Source of the DNA: Scilla litardierei
Lineage: Eukaryota; Streptophyta; Magnoliopsida; Asparagales; Asparagaceae
Assembly: GCA_030789695.1 (NCBI GenBank)
Contig: CM061138.1
Location: 16,130,214 to 16,194,213 of the forward strand
Reading direction: 5' to 3'
DNA length: 64,000 nt
Part shown: piece after piece, positions 11,841-23,594 of the stretch
Layout: the number at the start of each line of letters is the position of its first letter
Position numbering within the stretch: position 1 is the first letter of the stretch
The notes under the pieces: model-generated
What the model was told of the DNA's origin: nothing
What the model saw: only the letters and a program-made list of their open reading frames with translations
Database searches by the model: none
Made by a program: the position numbers and the translations under genes

Positions 11841-12300
11841 GTGGATGTGGAAGAGTATATTGATCCAAATCACGATGAGAACCAGCTCTCCATATTCCAT
11901 AGTTACAGCAACAAAAGTGGACTCAGAAGGCATCGGTCAGATATGCCTTCAAAGATCAGAAAATTTGCTATTGTTACAGAAAGTGATTACCCTGACGCTA
12001 ATAAGGAAGCATTAGAGGGTAGATAGCAGTCAACATATAACTGCCATGACAAAAAAAAAGAAAAAAAAAGGAATCACTTAAAAAAGAAGAATGTAGAATT
12101 GGGTTTAGCCATCAAAAGGCAAGAGGTTATAGAACGCAAGTGGTCATGCGTAAAAATAAAAGGAAAGAGCAGTACAAAGCGCATCTTGTGGTGCAAGAGT
12201 ACTCTTAGGAGTGGGTCAACTACAATGAAATATTTTCTCAGGTCATCAAGCAAACATCTTCGTGGGTATTGTGGGTATTATTGGCGATGGTCGCAGATGG
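11841..12300 (+). pseudogene. Ty1/copia pol remnant (integrase tail to RT start)
   Basis: A frame at 11841-12026 ends KFAIVTESDYPDANKEALEG, resembling the linker before copia reverse transcriptase. A second at about 12157-12290 reads RKEQYKAHLVVQEYS then a stop, then EWVNYNEIFSQVIKQTS, resembling the copia RT block YKARLVAKGY...DYNEIFSPVVKHTS. It is short and stop-containing, with no LTRs attached. Confidence 0.5.
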
Positions 12301-14363
12301 GATACAGACTTGGGTATACTCATAGTCAATTATACATCTATTTTTAATTTCATTTTTTCTAATATATACTCACAAAATCTTCCCTATTTAGAAAATTATC
12401 CTCCAAATTGTTCATATTGCCAATTGCCCCAGACGTATGGGTTATTAGAAATTACCCATCATGTCAAAAATAGTCAGATTTTCGATATTAAAAAGGGATA
12501 TTCTCCTTGTTCCACAACCCATCTCCATCAAACCTCAACTCAAGCAGCCCCTTCTCCCTCTTCTTATTTATTTCTTCTTTTCCCCATCATTTTTACTTTT
12601 TAATTACCATGTTTACAGGGTAATTTATATCAATTGGAAGTGTTGTTTCCTGATAGTTTGGATATTAATTCTTTGCCATATTATTTGGTGTTATTTCTTT
12701 GAGGATTATAATGAAAATATTAGATGTGGATTCTTGTTACTCTGGATATTCTTGAAAGATTTTTATCAAAATGGCTAATCATTGTTTCAACTTTCAATGG
12801 TGAATTCATTTTTTATTTCTTCACATCTATTTCTCTGCTACTCTAATGGGGTTGATCCAAAGTAGGAAAAAAAATTCTAAAATTTGGTCCTTAATTGAGA
12901 GGAACATGATGAAATTTGAGCTCAATGTACAGAAATGAGAGATCCTTATCGAGGGTTTGTGGTGTTATTAGCTTTTTTTCACATGGTTAGATATAAACTA
13001 AATCACTTCCTACGTAATTTAGTTTATACACAAAACAGAGGGCTTTAGTGAAGGAGAGGGTAAATACACAAAACAGAGGCACACTAGTCATTTTAAAAAA
13101 AATCTTAAGCTAGTAAAGAAATCTGGAAGGAATTTTCCACATATATGCTGAAAATGTAACAATGTGGGGGTAAATTTCTTAACCCCCAAAATAATTGGAG
13201 AATCATTAGACAAATACCATAATTTGTTGGTATTTTTCAATAAGGAATTTTTGTGTGTGTTGGAGAATCATTAGATCCAATAGGTCATGAGATCAAGAAA
13301 TCTACAAGACAATAAAAAAAACAGTTTGGATTGTTATGTGGGCATGAAATTAATATTTTAAGGGTTCAATTGAGCAAGGAATACAACATTAGTGAAGAAA
13401 GTTCTTCGCAAGTATCGTCAGAAAGACATGCAAGTTTTCGAAATCCTATCTAAAGCAGGTAAATTGAAAAGGTTATGGAGAAATACAATATGAAATAAGC
13501 AAAACCAATGCGCATAACTTTCTTTGGCTTGGGAATGGAAACACAAGGCTCTCTATAGTGGTATATGAAAAACATTTCCTCCTAGACCAGATAGTAATTT
13601 TAATCCTATTCCTCACCGTAATTCTCTTCGATAAACTCTCAGACATCCATGTATACATAATGAATCAGCCATCCGAGGCCATCTTGAATTCCTCTTGAAT
13701 TCTAATCCAAATCAAGAACTATATACAATACTCTGGACCAATCTGGATTCTGACCACAGACTTGTCAGAATCAGCATCAAATTGGAATCAACAAAAACAG
13801 GGTCCCGAATTAAGTCATATATGATGTTTATCTTGACATATACTTCACATAAATGGGATATGATCAATGATGGATATGACATCAGTAACATCCAAACATT
13901 AAGAAGAATTTCTTGCCTGGTGCTTTGCCTTTCTCCTCTTTCTCAATTTGAACTGTGTAGATGTGTAATCCCGTGTAATTAAGGCCATTCTTTACCCGTG
14001 CATATGCCATGTGACAACCTCTCTTCATTTACCCCTTAGCATTCTGTCATGTGTGTATAACCATTCCCTTGAAAGTGAGCCAAACCTTACAATAAACGGA
14101 AAAAGTTTTCCCTATCCGGGGATTTTAGAAAGAGACTACAATTATATTTATGGTGCAAAATGGCCACGCTTGGAAATAAGGACTATTAGAAACAGAAATT
14201 ACAACTTCTAGTTTTAGAGCAAGAGTCAACTAAGAGTCAAAAATAAATTGTTACAAGTTGTAATCATCTTCTATTCCCAACTAAATAGACAATAGCAATA
14301 CCCCGGTTTCCCATGTGGCCTATTTTTTTTTACTTCAACAATGTATTGGATGAGATCACATGA
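12301..14363. other. AT-rich intronic sequence, unassigned
   Basis: No convincing gene or terminal repeat. A direct repeat of GGAGAATCATTAGA occurs near 13197 and 13262. Short ORFs lack recognisable domains. Confidence 0.4.
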
Positions 14364-16855
14364 TGAGATCACATTCAGTGATATTTTAGTAATTTGGGTG
14401 TCGACGGGGCGTTTCTGTAATTGTGAGAAAATATTACTATATTAGTGGGGGCCTAGAGAGATTAGGGATTATGCTGATATTTGTAAGAGAAACCTCGAGG
14501 TGAGGTAATTGAATGAAACCATAAATTGTGTAGAGTGCGGCCATCCTCTCAAATTGGTTGTTTGGGAGAGCGGTTCACGTCTCAAACGTGGCCAATTATC
14601 ATTGTAACCATGTTTATTCTAATAAAAATCAAAACTTTATTCTCAAAATCCTATTTTTACCTCGTAAACCCAAGAAAATCATATCAAATCGGTATCAGAT
14701 CGACGACGACGAGACATGTTGAAGCTTTAGAGGAAAAACTCGATAGCGAATTGACAAATCTACGATGAAAGATTTGCATCCCAATCGGAGGTGAAAGCAT
14801 CCATCGAATCCGGGATAAAGGAGTCAATGGTTGCCTTAATGGAGAAAATTTTGAATATGAAGCTCCGTTCTTCGCCCAAGAAACCAGATCTGAAGGAAGA
14901 TAACGACAAAAATCCAGATCTGGAGTAAAAGACATGATCTTTGATGAAGAGAAAGGAGAAAGCCGACTTATTTATGCCAGATCCACTAACGCGAGGCGTA
15001 GATTTGAGGCAAATTTTTGGTCGATAGCAAAGAAAAAGCCGTCCTCTTGAAAGATGAACAACCACCTGAGTCAGTTCTTGGGCTTCACAGCCCATGGGAT
15101 GAAGCGACAAGGGGCAACGACCCCCTATCTTCAAACTCCTTGTAGCCTGAAACTTGTCGTCGACGTATCTCTCTAGCAAACCAAGACCTGCAAGCCCCTT
15201 GGAAGGCCTACGAGGGGTCGTGTGCCCTTGTGCAGCCCGCTCAGGGATCATTGGCCCCACGACGACCCGCTTGAAACCCGCCAAGGGCAGGGCTGCTGGC
15301 CCGAGGTTCCTGGGCCCTAGGACAGCACCCGGGACCGACGAGCCCAGGGCGGGATGGGCAGGATTTGGGGGGCCGTCCAGAGGCCCATGATCCCCAGGCA
15401 GGCCGCCCAGGGTCCACAATTTCTGCGTAGCCTCCCAGGGGACACATGCCCTGGTTTGCAAGAGAGAGAGATGTTGACGACATATTTCCGACAACGAAAT
15501 GTTTGAAGATAACCATAAAGATGATCCGAACAACGAAAAGAACGGTGGAGACTCTGATTAGGGCGATGACAATTGGAGAAATGACAACGAATCTAGTGGA
15601 GCTCAAGTGTGGGCATTTGGGTGACCGAGAGATACAAGATAGAACACTTATCAGCCATACCATTATGGGTAGGCTGGAGTGGGAGCTGATCAGGGAAATC
15701 TCGGTATTGATGGCAAGATTAGAAAGATGAAGATGGCGTTATTTGATAGAGATGATCCTTATGGATGGATTTATCGTGCAAAAAGATATTTTGCAGTGAC
15801 CCGCCTGACAGAGGAGAAATTGGAGGCTGTGGTATATGCTTTGAAGGCAATGCGATATCTAAGTTATAGTGAAGGGAGCAGAGACGACCTATGCGTCCAT
15901 GGGAGGATAATAAGGACAGCATGGAAGACCATTTTCGGTACACTCATGGAGAAAACTTACAGGAAACAACTTCTTGCACTCAGGCAAGATGGCACCGTAA
16001 GAGTACAAGGAGAAATTTGATGCACTCTCAAGACAAGTGAGTGGGATACCGGATGAGACATTGGAGCAGAGTTTCATAAAAGGGCTCAAAGCAAACATCG
16101 ACTCCGCTTACAGAGACCAAGAGGGCTGATGGATCTGCAGGAATGATTTGGAAGATCCAACACTAAAAACCGCGGCGATGGAACTGGCCCTGATAATAGA
16201 TGATCGGCTCGTAGAGGAGCTGTGGGCCAAGGGGGCCTTGGACGGATCTGTTTTTCACGACCAGGTCAAGACAGAGTGGGAGAAGGCACCGTCAAAAGGG
16301 ATCCAGTCCAGCAGAGAGGAGATCAAAAAAACACTTCTAGGGGACAACTCAAGAAGATGACGGAGGCTGAGGTGTGGGACAAGCAGATGAATAGATTATG
16401 TAACCGATGTGATGAAAAATTCACCACATGGCATCGGTGTCGAGACCGCAAACTCCGGCTGTTAATAGTAGGCGAGGAGGATGGTGAGGTTGAGGACAAG
16501 AACAATGTGGTTCTTAGGTGGGATTAAAGATGAGATCACATTCAGTGGTATTTTTGTAATTTTAGGGTCCGGTGAGCATTTCTGTAATTTTAAAGAAATC
16601 TAATTATTATATTACTATGTGCTTAGAGAGATTAGGAATTAAGCTAAAATTTGAATAAGAAACCACGAGGTGATTGAGTGAAACCCTAAATTGTGGAGTG
16701 CAGTCATCCTTTCGAATTGATGGCTTGGGAGAGCGGTCCTCCACCTCTCGAACATGACCAATTATCCTTGTAACCCTCTTTATTCTAATAAAAACCAGAA
16801 CTTTATTTCCCAAAATCATATTTTTTTACCTCATATACCTTAGAAAGTCCTATCA
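14364..16855 (+). mobile_element. Non-autonomous LTR element with gag remnants
   Basis: LTRs 14364-14686 and 16531-16855 share TGAGATCACATTCAGTG, the CTAGAGAGATTAGG area, GGGAGAGCGGT and an ending ATCA. A primer-site relative, CGGTATCAGATC, follows the first LTR. The interior (14687-16530) contains only gag-like fragments. No clear target duplication was found; TGAGATCACATGA repeats just upstream of the first LTR. Confidence 0.75.
14716..16527 (+). pseudogene. gag: gag remnant in the 14364-16855 element
   Basis: Begins HVEALEEKLDSELTNLR after the primer site. Around 15725-16130 it reads MKMALFDRDDPYGWIYRAKR and FDALSRQVSGIPDETLEQSF, a Retrotrans_gag-type block. Near 16359-16500 comes MTEAEVWDKQMNRLCNRCDE with the knuckle CNRCDEKFTTWHRC and an acidic tail. 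Several stops and frame changes break it, and no pol follows. Confidence 0.7.
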
Positions 16856-16981
16856 ATAGCAAAGCCACCAACTTAGGAAAATATTCATCTTCCCTAAAAT
16901 TAAAACCCAACTGGATCCACGTACAAAGAAAAAAACCAATTCTCTTTCCTTAACTCAAACAAACCTTACGCAAGCCAAAAC
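16856..16981. other. Short spacer between elements
   Basis: Sequence between the 14364-16855 element and the next LTR start; nothing recognised. Confidence 0.4.
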
Positions 16982-17496
16982 TGTAATGGCCCAATTTACT
17001 GCCCATGCAGGCCGTCCCATTTCTCTTTTTAAAAAATCCAAAACTTTTTCTCTCTCACCTCACCGCCCCATTCACGAACCCGACTCTCTCTTGATGTTCT
17101 TTTCACTCTCACAGCGATCGATCGATCCAACCAACGGCAGCCGATGAGAAGAAATTTTAAAACCCTAATCCCCTCCACGCGCCGCTTCTTTTGTGGAGAT
17201 CTCCTCTCCGATAAGAAGTTTACCTTATCCTCTCACACATTTTCTCTTCTATTTAAACACAATAAGTTTTCAGAGATTTGTCATCGCGCGAAGTTGTTCT
17301 TCATTCTGCAAATTTTGCTGAGCAATTGGATTGGATTTCTGGGGGTTTGATCTTTCGAATTTCTTCGACTTAACTTCAATTATTTCATTTCATGCTTCGA
17401 TTTGTTTCGGAAATTAGGGTTTTCGAATTTTTTATGCAAAGAGATGATGATTCATAAGAATATGAAAGGGGCTTCTTCCCTTATGATAGTTAATGT

Positions 17497-19515
17497 TGTT
17501 GGAAATCGAGTCTCCACCCCGTGGTTATTTTGATGATGAGCAACATATTATGCTACTAATATTTTCATCGAGTTTGTGTGCAGGAAATGTATTTTTAATA
17601 ATAGCGTATGAAGCAAAGATGCATTGCACAAATGAGAGCTATGAATGATAGGAGCTCAAATGTGCAAGGCAAATCAAGTCAAGTCCAAATGAAGCCAACA
17701 AGAAGAATTGCATGCTTAAATGTAATATGTAATTTTGGCTTTTATTTGAGTCTTAGGAATTTGTTAAGGCAATTTGATTAAGCCCATACACACACTTAGG
17801 ATTATGCCAAAAATGTTTATAAATATTTTTTTCCTAAGTTTTCGAGCCCAAAAGCCCGTACTGGAAATGGCTCTGGGAGTCGACTACCAGAAGACATTCC
17901 AGCATATGGGTTAAACGGTTAGATTTTCAAAATCGTTTTAATTGTTGCATATAAATGAATTTGAAATTATTTTTCAAAAGTCTCCTTGTTTAAATGTTTA
18001 TAAATGTTGGAAAAATATTTTGGAAATAATTTGAATTTCAAATTTCAAATTTCAAATGCAAACATATTTGGAAATTATTTGAAATTCAAATTTCAAAATT
18101 CAAATTTCAATCTCCTTGATTAATGCAAACATATTTGGAAATTATTTGAATTTCAATTTTCAATTTTCAATTTTTTTTGAAATGACTTTTCATCCTTTTA
18201 AATAGAGGTATTGAGCTTGGATTTGATACAAGAAAGTTTTCTCATCTAAATTATTTGCTCAAAGTTCTCAAAGCTCTCGTATTTTATTTAAAAGTCTTTT
18301 AGGCCTTGTTCTAATTTTCTGTGCTGAAAATTCTTTTGTTGATTTTATTTATTGGCCTAACACCAACTTGAATTTGATCTCCAAAGCTTAAAGCTTTTAT
18401 TTTTAGAGATGCAAAGTTCAAGTTTTTCTTTTTGATCTTTGTGCTTTCTCATCTATATTCTTTCAAAGATCAAGTCTTGAATATTGATCTCTATAAAGCC
18501 CAAGTGCTAAGATTTTAGATAATCAATTTCAAGTTATTTCCTTTGATCAAGTTTACATTCTATATTCTATTTGATCAAAAGGATTTCTATTTCTTTTAGC
18601 CACATTATTCATAACATATATATTGGCTAAAAGAATTTTTTTAAAACTTGTTTAATCTCTGTTTTTAAAGTTATATTTTAACGAGATTTAAACTGAGTTT
18701 AATTTTTGATCTCCAAAGCTTTTAAGTTCTATATTTTTGAGATCAAATCTACTCCTATAGCAATCACATACACAAGGGCTTCATCAAGTTGCTATAGTTT
18801 TTTTGTAAATCGTCAAAAGGTTTGTAAATCCTAGTTGAAGGCTAGGTGGTGAGTAAATCCTTGTTGTAGGCAAGGTGTCTGTGAAAAGTCCTCGGATTGT
18901 GAGGCAAGGTAAAGTCCTCGGATTGTGAGGCAAGGTAAAGTCCTCGGGTTGTGAGGCAAGGGTAAAATCCTAGACAAGTCTAGGTGGTCGGAAATCCTGG
19001 TTGAGGCTAGGTATTTGTATTGCTAAGGCAATAGTGGAAATCTCGTACCGGATTGGTCGGGGACTGGACGTACCCAGGGTTGTGGGGAACCAGGATAAAA
19101 ATCCTTGTGTTTGCCTTTGATTCTCTCTGTGATTGTTTATCTCTACTTTGTTTATCTTGATTCATTGAGTATTACATTTGTAACTCATTCATAATATATT
19201 GCAAGATCAATTTTTGTATCTGATTCTCTCTTATACTTCTGTGAAATCTTATATATCTTCATTAAGTATTTATTTAACTGAGCTGTGCTTAATTTCCCTC
19301 TGGGAGTCGACTACCAGAAGAGTTTTATCTCTGACTTGTTTTGAAGATTAATTAAGTTGATTAAGAACCAAGCGTAGATCACTCTACTTGGTTTCTTAGG
19401 CAACATTAGAAGGTTTTGGTTTGTGTTGATTGATTAAAGAACGAAAAAGTTTTATCTTAATACAACACTATTCAACCCCCCTTCTAGTGTTGTTTGCCAT
19501 CCACAGGATCCAACA
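17497..19515 (+). repeat. LTR 1 of the tandem array
   Basis: 2,019 bp, TGTTGG...CCAACA. It differs from LTR2 and LTR3 in its first 1.4 kb: it lacks a 25-bp duplication around the TGGGAGTCGACTACCA motif and the GA of CAAGGAGCAAATC, and has several substitutions. Stem-loop modules lie at about 18829-19015. Confidence 0.92.
18829..19015 (+). repeat. Array of short stem-loop modules in LTR1
   Basis: Successive modules have the form CCTnG...CnAGG: CCTAG/CTAGG, CCTTG/CAAGG, CCTCGGATTGTGAGG (three times), CCTAGAC/GTCTAGG and CCTGG/CTAGG. Loops and stems vary but pairing is largely kept. The array is present in all three LTRs. Confidence 0.65.
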
Positions 19516-19517
19516 CT

Positions 19518-19529
19518 TGGTATCAGAGC
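19518..19529 (+). promoter_or_regulatory. Primer binding site, copy 1
   Basis: TGGTATCAGAGC, complementary to the 3' end of initiator tRNA-Met, two bases after LTR1. Confidence 0.93.
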
Positions 19530-19539
19530 GAGGTTATAG

Positions 19540-21231
19540 ATGGCGTCAACCAATCATTTCCCCGAAGGACAATCTTCCAGCAGACCACCACTTCTCAACG
19601 GATCAAATTATGGATCTTGAAAGAATCGGATGCGAATGTACCTTCTCTCTATCTCCTATGATCTATGGAAGATAGTGGAGAATCCTTATGAAGAACCCAC
19701 CCTTGAGGAAGAAAAATGGACCAAGACGGAGAAAGACAAAGTATCTCTAAATGCCAAGGCGGTGTCCACTCTATATTGCGGCCTTGACACAACGGAGTAC
19801 AACCGCATCTCCATGGCTACCTCCGCGCACCAAATATGGAAACTTCTTGAGGTAACACATGAAGGTAACCAAAAAGTTAAATCTTCAAAATCTTCTCTTT
19901 ATGCTGGCAGGTATGAAAAATTTATGATGGAGAAAGACGAGAACATAACGGAGATGTACACGAGGTTTACGGAGATCGTCAACACACTTGCGGGATTGGG
20001 AAAGAAGTACACACAAGAGGATCATGTATGCAAGATCCTTAGATTCCTCACTCCCGAATGGCAATCCAAAGCTTCGGCCATTGAAGAAGGCAACGACACT
20101 TCAAAGCTAACCTTGGAAGAGCTCATCGGCAATCTAATGGCGTATGAACTCCAACTGCAAGAGCGAAAGACCAATGAACACGTTGAAAAGAAGAAGAACC
20201 TTGCATTCAAAGCAACATCGGATACAGAGGAGTCCGAGAATGAAGTCAAAGATGAGATGGAGAAACAAATGGCACTCATCTCCAAAGGATACAAGAAAAT
20301 CCTAAAAGCACGTAAGTCCTACAACCGTAAGTTCAATTCCACTAACGATGTTATTTGTTATGAATGTAACAAGCCAGGCCACATGAAGAATGAATGTCCT
20401 CTAAAGAAATTCAAAGATAAGAGAACGAAGTCATACAAAGGCAAAAGGCCAAATAGAAAAGCTTATGGAGCTTGGGATAAAAGCGATGATGAAGAGGATT
20501 CCGATAGCTCATCATCATCCGAAAATGAAGGAAAAGTAAGCAAAAGGAACGAGCGGAACTACATGTGCTTCATGGCACGGGAAGACCCCAAGGTAAATTC
20601 TTACCATAACTCTAGTGATAGTGATAGTAGCGATGATGATGAAATTGATTATGAGGAGGAATTTCATAAAATTTATGCATTATATGAAATCCAACTCAAA
20701 GAGCTTCTAACTCTCAAAAAGATGCATAAATCTTGTGGTTCTAATCCTACTAATCAAGAGCTAGAAAAGATTAGAGAAGAGAACCTAAAATTGATTAGCA
20801 ACAATAAGGATTTAATTGAAAAGAATAGGTTGCTCAATGTAGAACTCAAAGACCTAGGAAATAGGTTTAAAGACTTAGAAAAGAACATGACCGCCATTAA
20901 GGCAAAGCATGAGGACTTGGTTAATAATGTTGCTAGGTTCAATAAAGGTAAAGAAAAATTAGATAGCTTGATTAGTTCACAAAAACCCCAATCTAGCAAA
21001 CATGGCTTAGGTTATAATATGACCAATCAAAATGCTAGGATCTCTCATCATCAAGCTAGAGTTCCTAAAACTGAAAATGGATATGTCAAAGTTTGGATTC
21101 CCAAAATTGGAACCGTCCAAATGAAAGACAAGTACATTTCTAGTTTTATGAACAATGTTCATTTTTGTAGAGATTATGGATTTAATTATGGGAAATCTCA
21201 ACCCAAATGGGTTTGGTTCCCTCTTGGTTGA
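19540..21231 (+). CDS. gag: Copia-type gag, copy 1 (internal UGA)
   Basis: The structural gag of a Ty1/copia element, forming the virus-like particle and binding RNA. The natural start appears to be ATG at 19540 (MASTNHFPEGQSSSRPPLLN), but codon 27 is TGA where relatives have the Trp of the NY.xWK motif. The long open frame of 533 codons begins at ATG 19630 (MRMYLLSISYDLWKIVENP). It has a UBN2-type gag domain to about residue 190, the knuckle CYECNKPGHMKNEC near residues 243-256, a Ser/Asp-rich stretch, a coiled coil at about 355-450, and ends WVWFPLG before a stop. No protease follows, so any mobility would need a helper element. Identical in sequence to copy 2. Confidence 0.9.
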
Positions 21232-21514
21232 TGATTACATTATTATGTATGACTAATCCCATGGACCCGCAAAGAAAGGGTACCAAAATTACTTCTTTGA
21301 TTTTCAGGTACCAAAACTATAAGGGATTAGTAGAAGAGCTCCAAATAAATCTCTAAATCCATGCATGAATTAAGGGGGAGACCTAACTTCAATGATGCAA
21401 ATTTTCAGGGGGAGCTTAGTAAGAATATTTTTTTATGATGCCAAAGGGGGAGAGAGAATATGATAATATTCATTGCATATTTTTTAAGTTTTTATGCAAT
21501 ATGTTGTCATCATC

Positions 21515-21528
21515 AAAAAGGGGGAGAA
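21515..21528 (+). promoter_or_regulatory. Polypurine tract, copy 1
   Basis: AAAAAGGGGGAGAA immediately before LTR2. Several other GGGGGAG words lie in the preceding 170 bp. Confidence 0.85.
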
Positions 21529-23570
21529 TGTTGGAAATCGAGTCTCCACCCCGTGGTTATTTTGATGATGAGCAACATATTATGCTACTAATATTTTCAT
21601 CGAGTTTGTGTGCAGGAAATGTATTTTTAATAATAGCGTATGAAGCAAAGATGCATTGCACAAATGAGAGCTATGAATGATAGGAGCTCAAATGTGCAAG
21701 GAGCAAATCAAGTCAAGTCCAAATGAAGCCAACAAGAAGAATTGCATGCTTAAATGTAATATGTAATTTTGGCTTTTATTTGAGTCTTAGGAATTTGTTA
21801 AAGCAATTTGATTAAGCCCATACACACACTTAGGATTATACCAAAAATGTTTTTAAATATTTTTTCCTAAGTTTTCGACCCCAAAAGCCCGTACTGGAAA
21901 TGGCTCTGGGAGTCGACTACCATCATACTGGGAGTCGACTACCAGAAGACATTCCAGCATATGGGTTAAACGGTTAGATTTTCAAAATCGTTTTAATTGT
22001 TGCATATAAATGAATTTGAAATTATTTTTCAAAAGTCTCCTTGTTTAAATGTTTATAAATGTTGGAAAAATATTTTGGAAATAATTTGAATTTCAAATTT
22101 CAAATTTCAAATGCAAACATATTTGGAAATTATTTGAAATTCAAATTTCAAAATTCAAATTTCAATCTCCTTGATTAATGCAAACATATTTGGAAATTAT
22201 TTGAATTTCAATTTTCAATTTTCAATTTTTTTGAAATGACTTTTCATCCTTTTAAATAGAGGTATTGAGCTTGGATTTGATACAAGAAAATTTTCTCATC
22301 TAAATTATTTGCTCAAAGTTCTCAAAGCTCTCCTATTTTATTTAAAAGTCTTTTAGGCCTTGTTCTAATTTTCTGTGCTGAAAATTCTTTTGTTGATTTT
22401 ATTTATTGGCCTAACACCAACTTGAATTTGATCTCCAAAGCTTAAAGCTTTTATTTTTAGAGATGCAAAGTTCAAGTTTTTCTTTTTGATCTTTGTGCTT
22501 TCTCATCTATATTCTTTCAAAGATCAAGTCTTGAATATTGATCTCTATAAAGCCCAAGTGCTAAGATTTTAGATAATCAATTTCAAGTTATTTCCTTTGA
22601 TCAAGTTTACATTCTATATTCTATTTGATCAAAAGGATTTCTATTTCTTTTAGCCACATTATTCATAACATATATATTGGCTAAAAGAATTTTTTTAAAA
22701 CTTGTTTAATCTCTGTTTTTAAAGTTATATTTTAACGAGATTTAAACTGAGTTTAATTTTTGATCTCCAAAGCTTTTAAGTTCTATATTTTTGAGATCAA
22801 ATCTACTCCTATAGCAATCACATACACAAGGGCTTCATCAAGTTGCTATAGTTTTTTTGTAAATCGTCAAAAGGTTTGTAAATCCTAGTTGAAGGCTAGG
22901 TGGTGAGTAAATCCTTGTTGTAGGCAAGGTGTCTGTGAAAAGTCCTCGGATTGTGAGGGCAAGGTAAAGTCCTCGGATTGTGAGGCAAGGTAAAGTCCTC
23001 GGGTTGTGAGGCAAGGGTAAAATCCTAGACAAGTCTAGGTGGTCGGAAATCCTGGTTGAGGCTAGGTATTTGTATTGCTAAGGCAATAGTGGAAATCTCG
23101 TACCGGATTGGTCGGGGACTGGACGTACCCAGGGTTGTGGGGAACCAGGATAAAAATCCTTGTGTTTGCCTTTGATTCTCTCTGTGATTGTTTATCTCTA
23201 CTTTGTTTATCTTGATTCATTGAGTATTACATTTGTAACTCATTCATAATATATTGCAAGATCAATTTTTGTATCTGATTCTCTCTTATACTTCTGTGAA
23301 ATCTTATATATCTTCATTAAGTATTTATTTAACTGAGCTGTGCTTAATTTCCCTCTGGGAGTCGACTACCAGAAGAGTTTTATCTCTGACTTGTTTTGAA
23401 GATTAATTAAGTTGATTAAGAACCAAGCGTAGATCACTCTACTTGGTTTCTTAGGCAACATTAGAAGGTTTTGGTTTGTGTTGATTGATTAAAGAACGAA
23501 AAAGTTTTATCTTAATACAACACTATTCAACCCCCCTTCTAGTGTTGTTTGCCATCCACAGGATCCAACA
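21529..23570 (+). repeat. LTR 2 (middle) of the tandem array
   Basis: 2,042 bp. For its first 1.4 kb it follows LTR3 (25-bp duplication, AAGGAGCAAATC, GTGAGGGCAAGG); in the last 0.35 kb it follows LTR1 (GAGTATTACAT, GGTTTTGGTTTGTG, six C). It serves as 3' LTR of the first unit and 5' LTR of the second. Confidence 0.92.
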
Positions 23571-23572
23571 CT

Positions 23573-23584
23573 TGGTATCAGAGC
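23573..23584 (+). promoter_or_regulatory. Primer binding site, copy 2
   Basis: TGGTATCAGAGC two bases after LTR2. Confidence 0.93.
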
Positions 23585-23594
23585 GAGGTTATAG

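Noticed and set aside
18829..19015. CRISPR-like repeat array
   Set aside because: Irregular repeats inside a plant LTR, no constant repeat-spacer structure, and a eukaryotic context.
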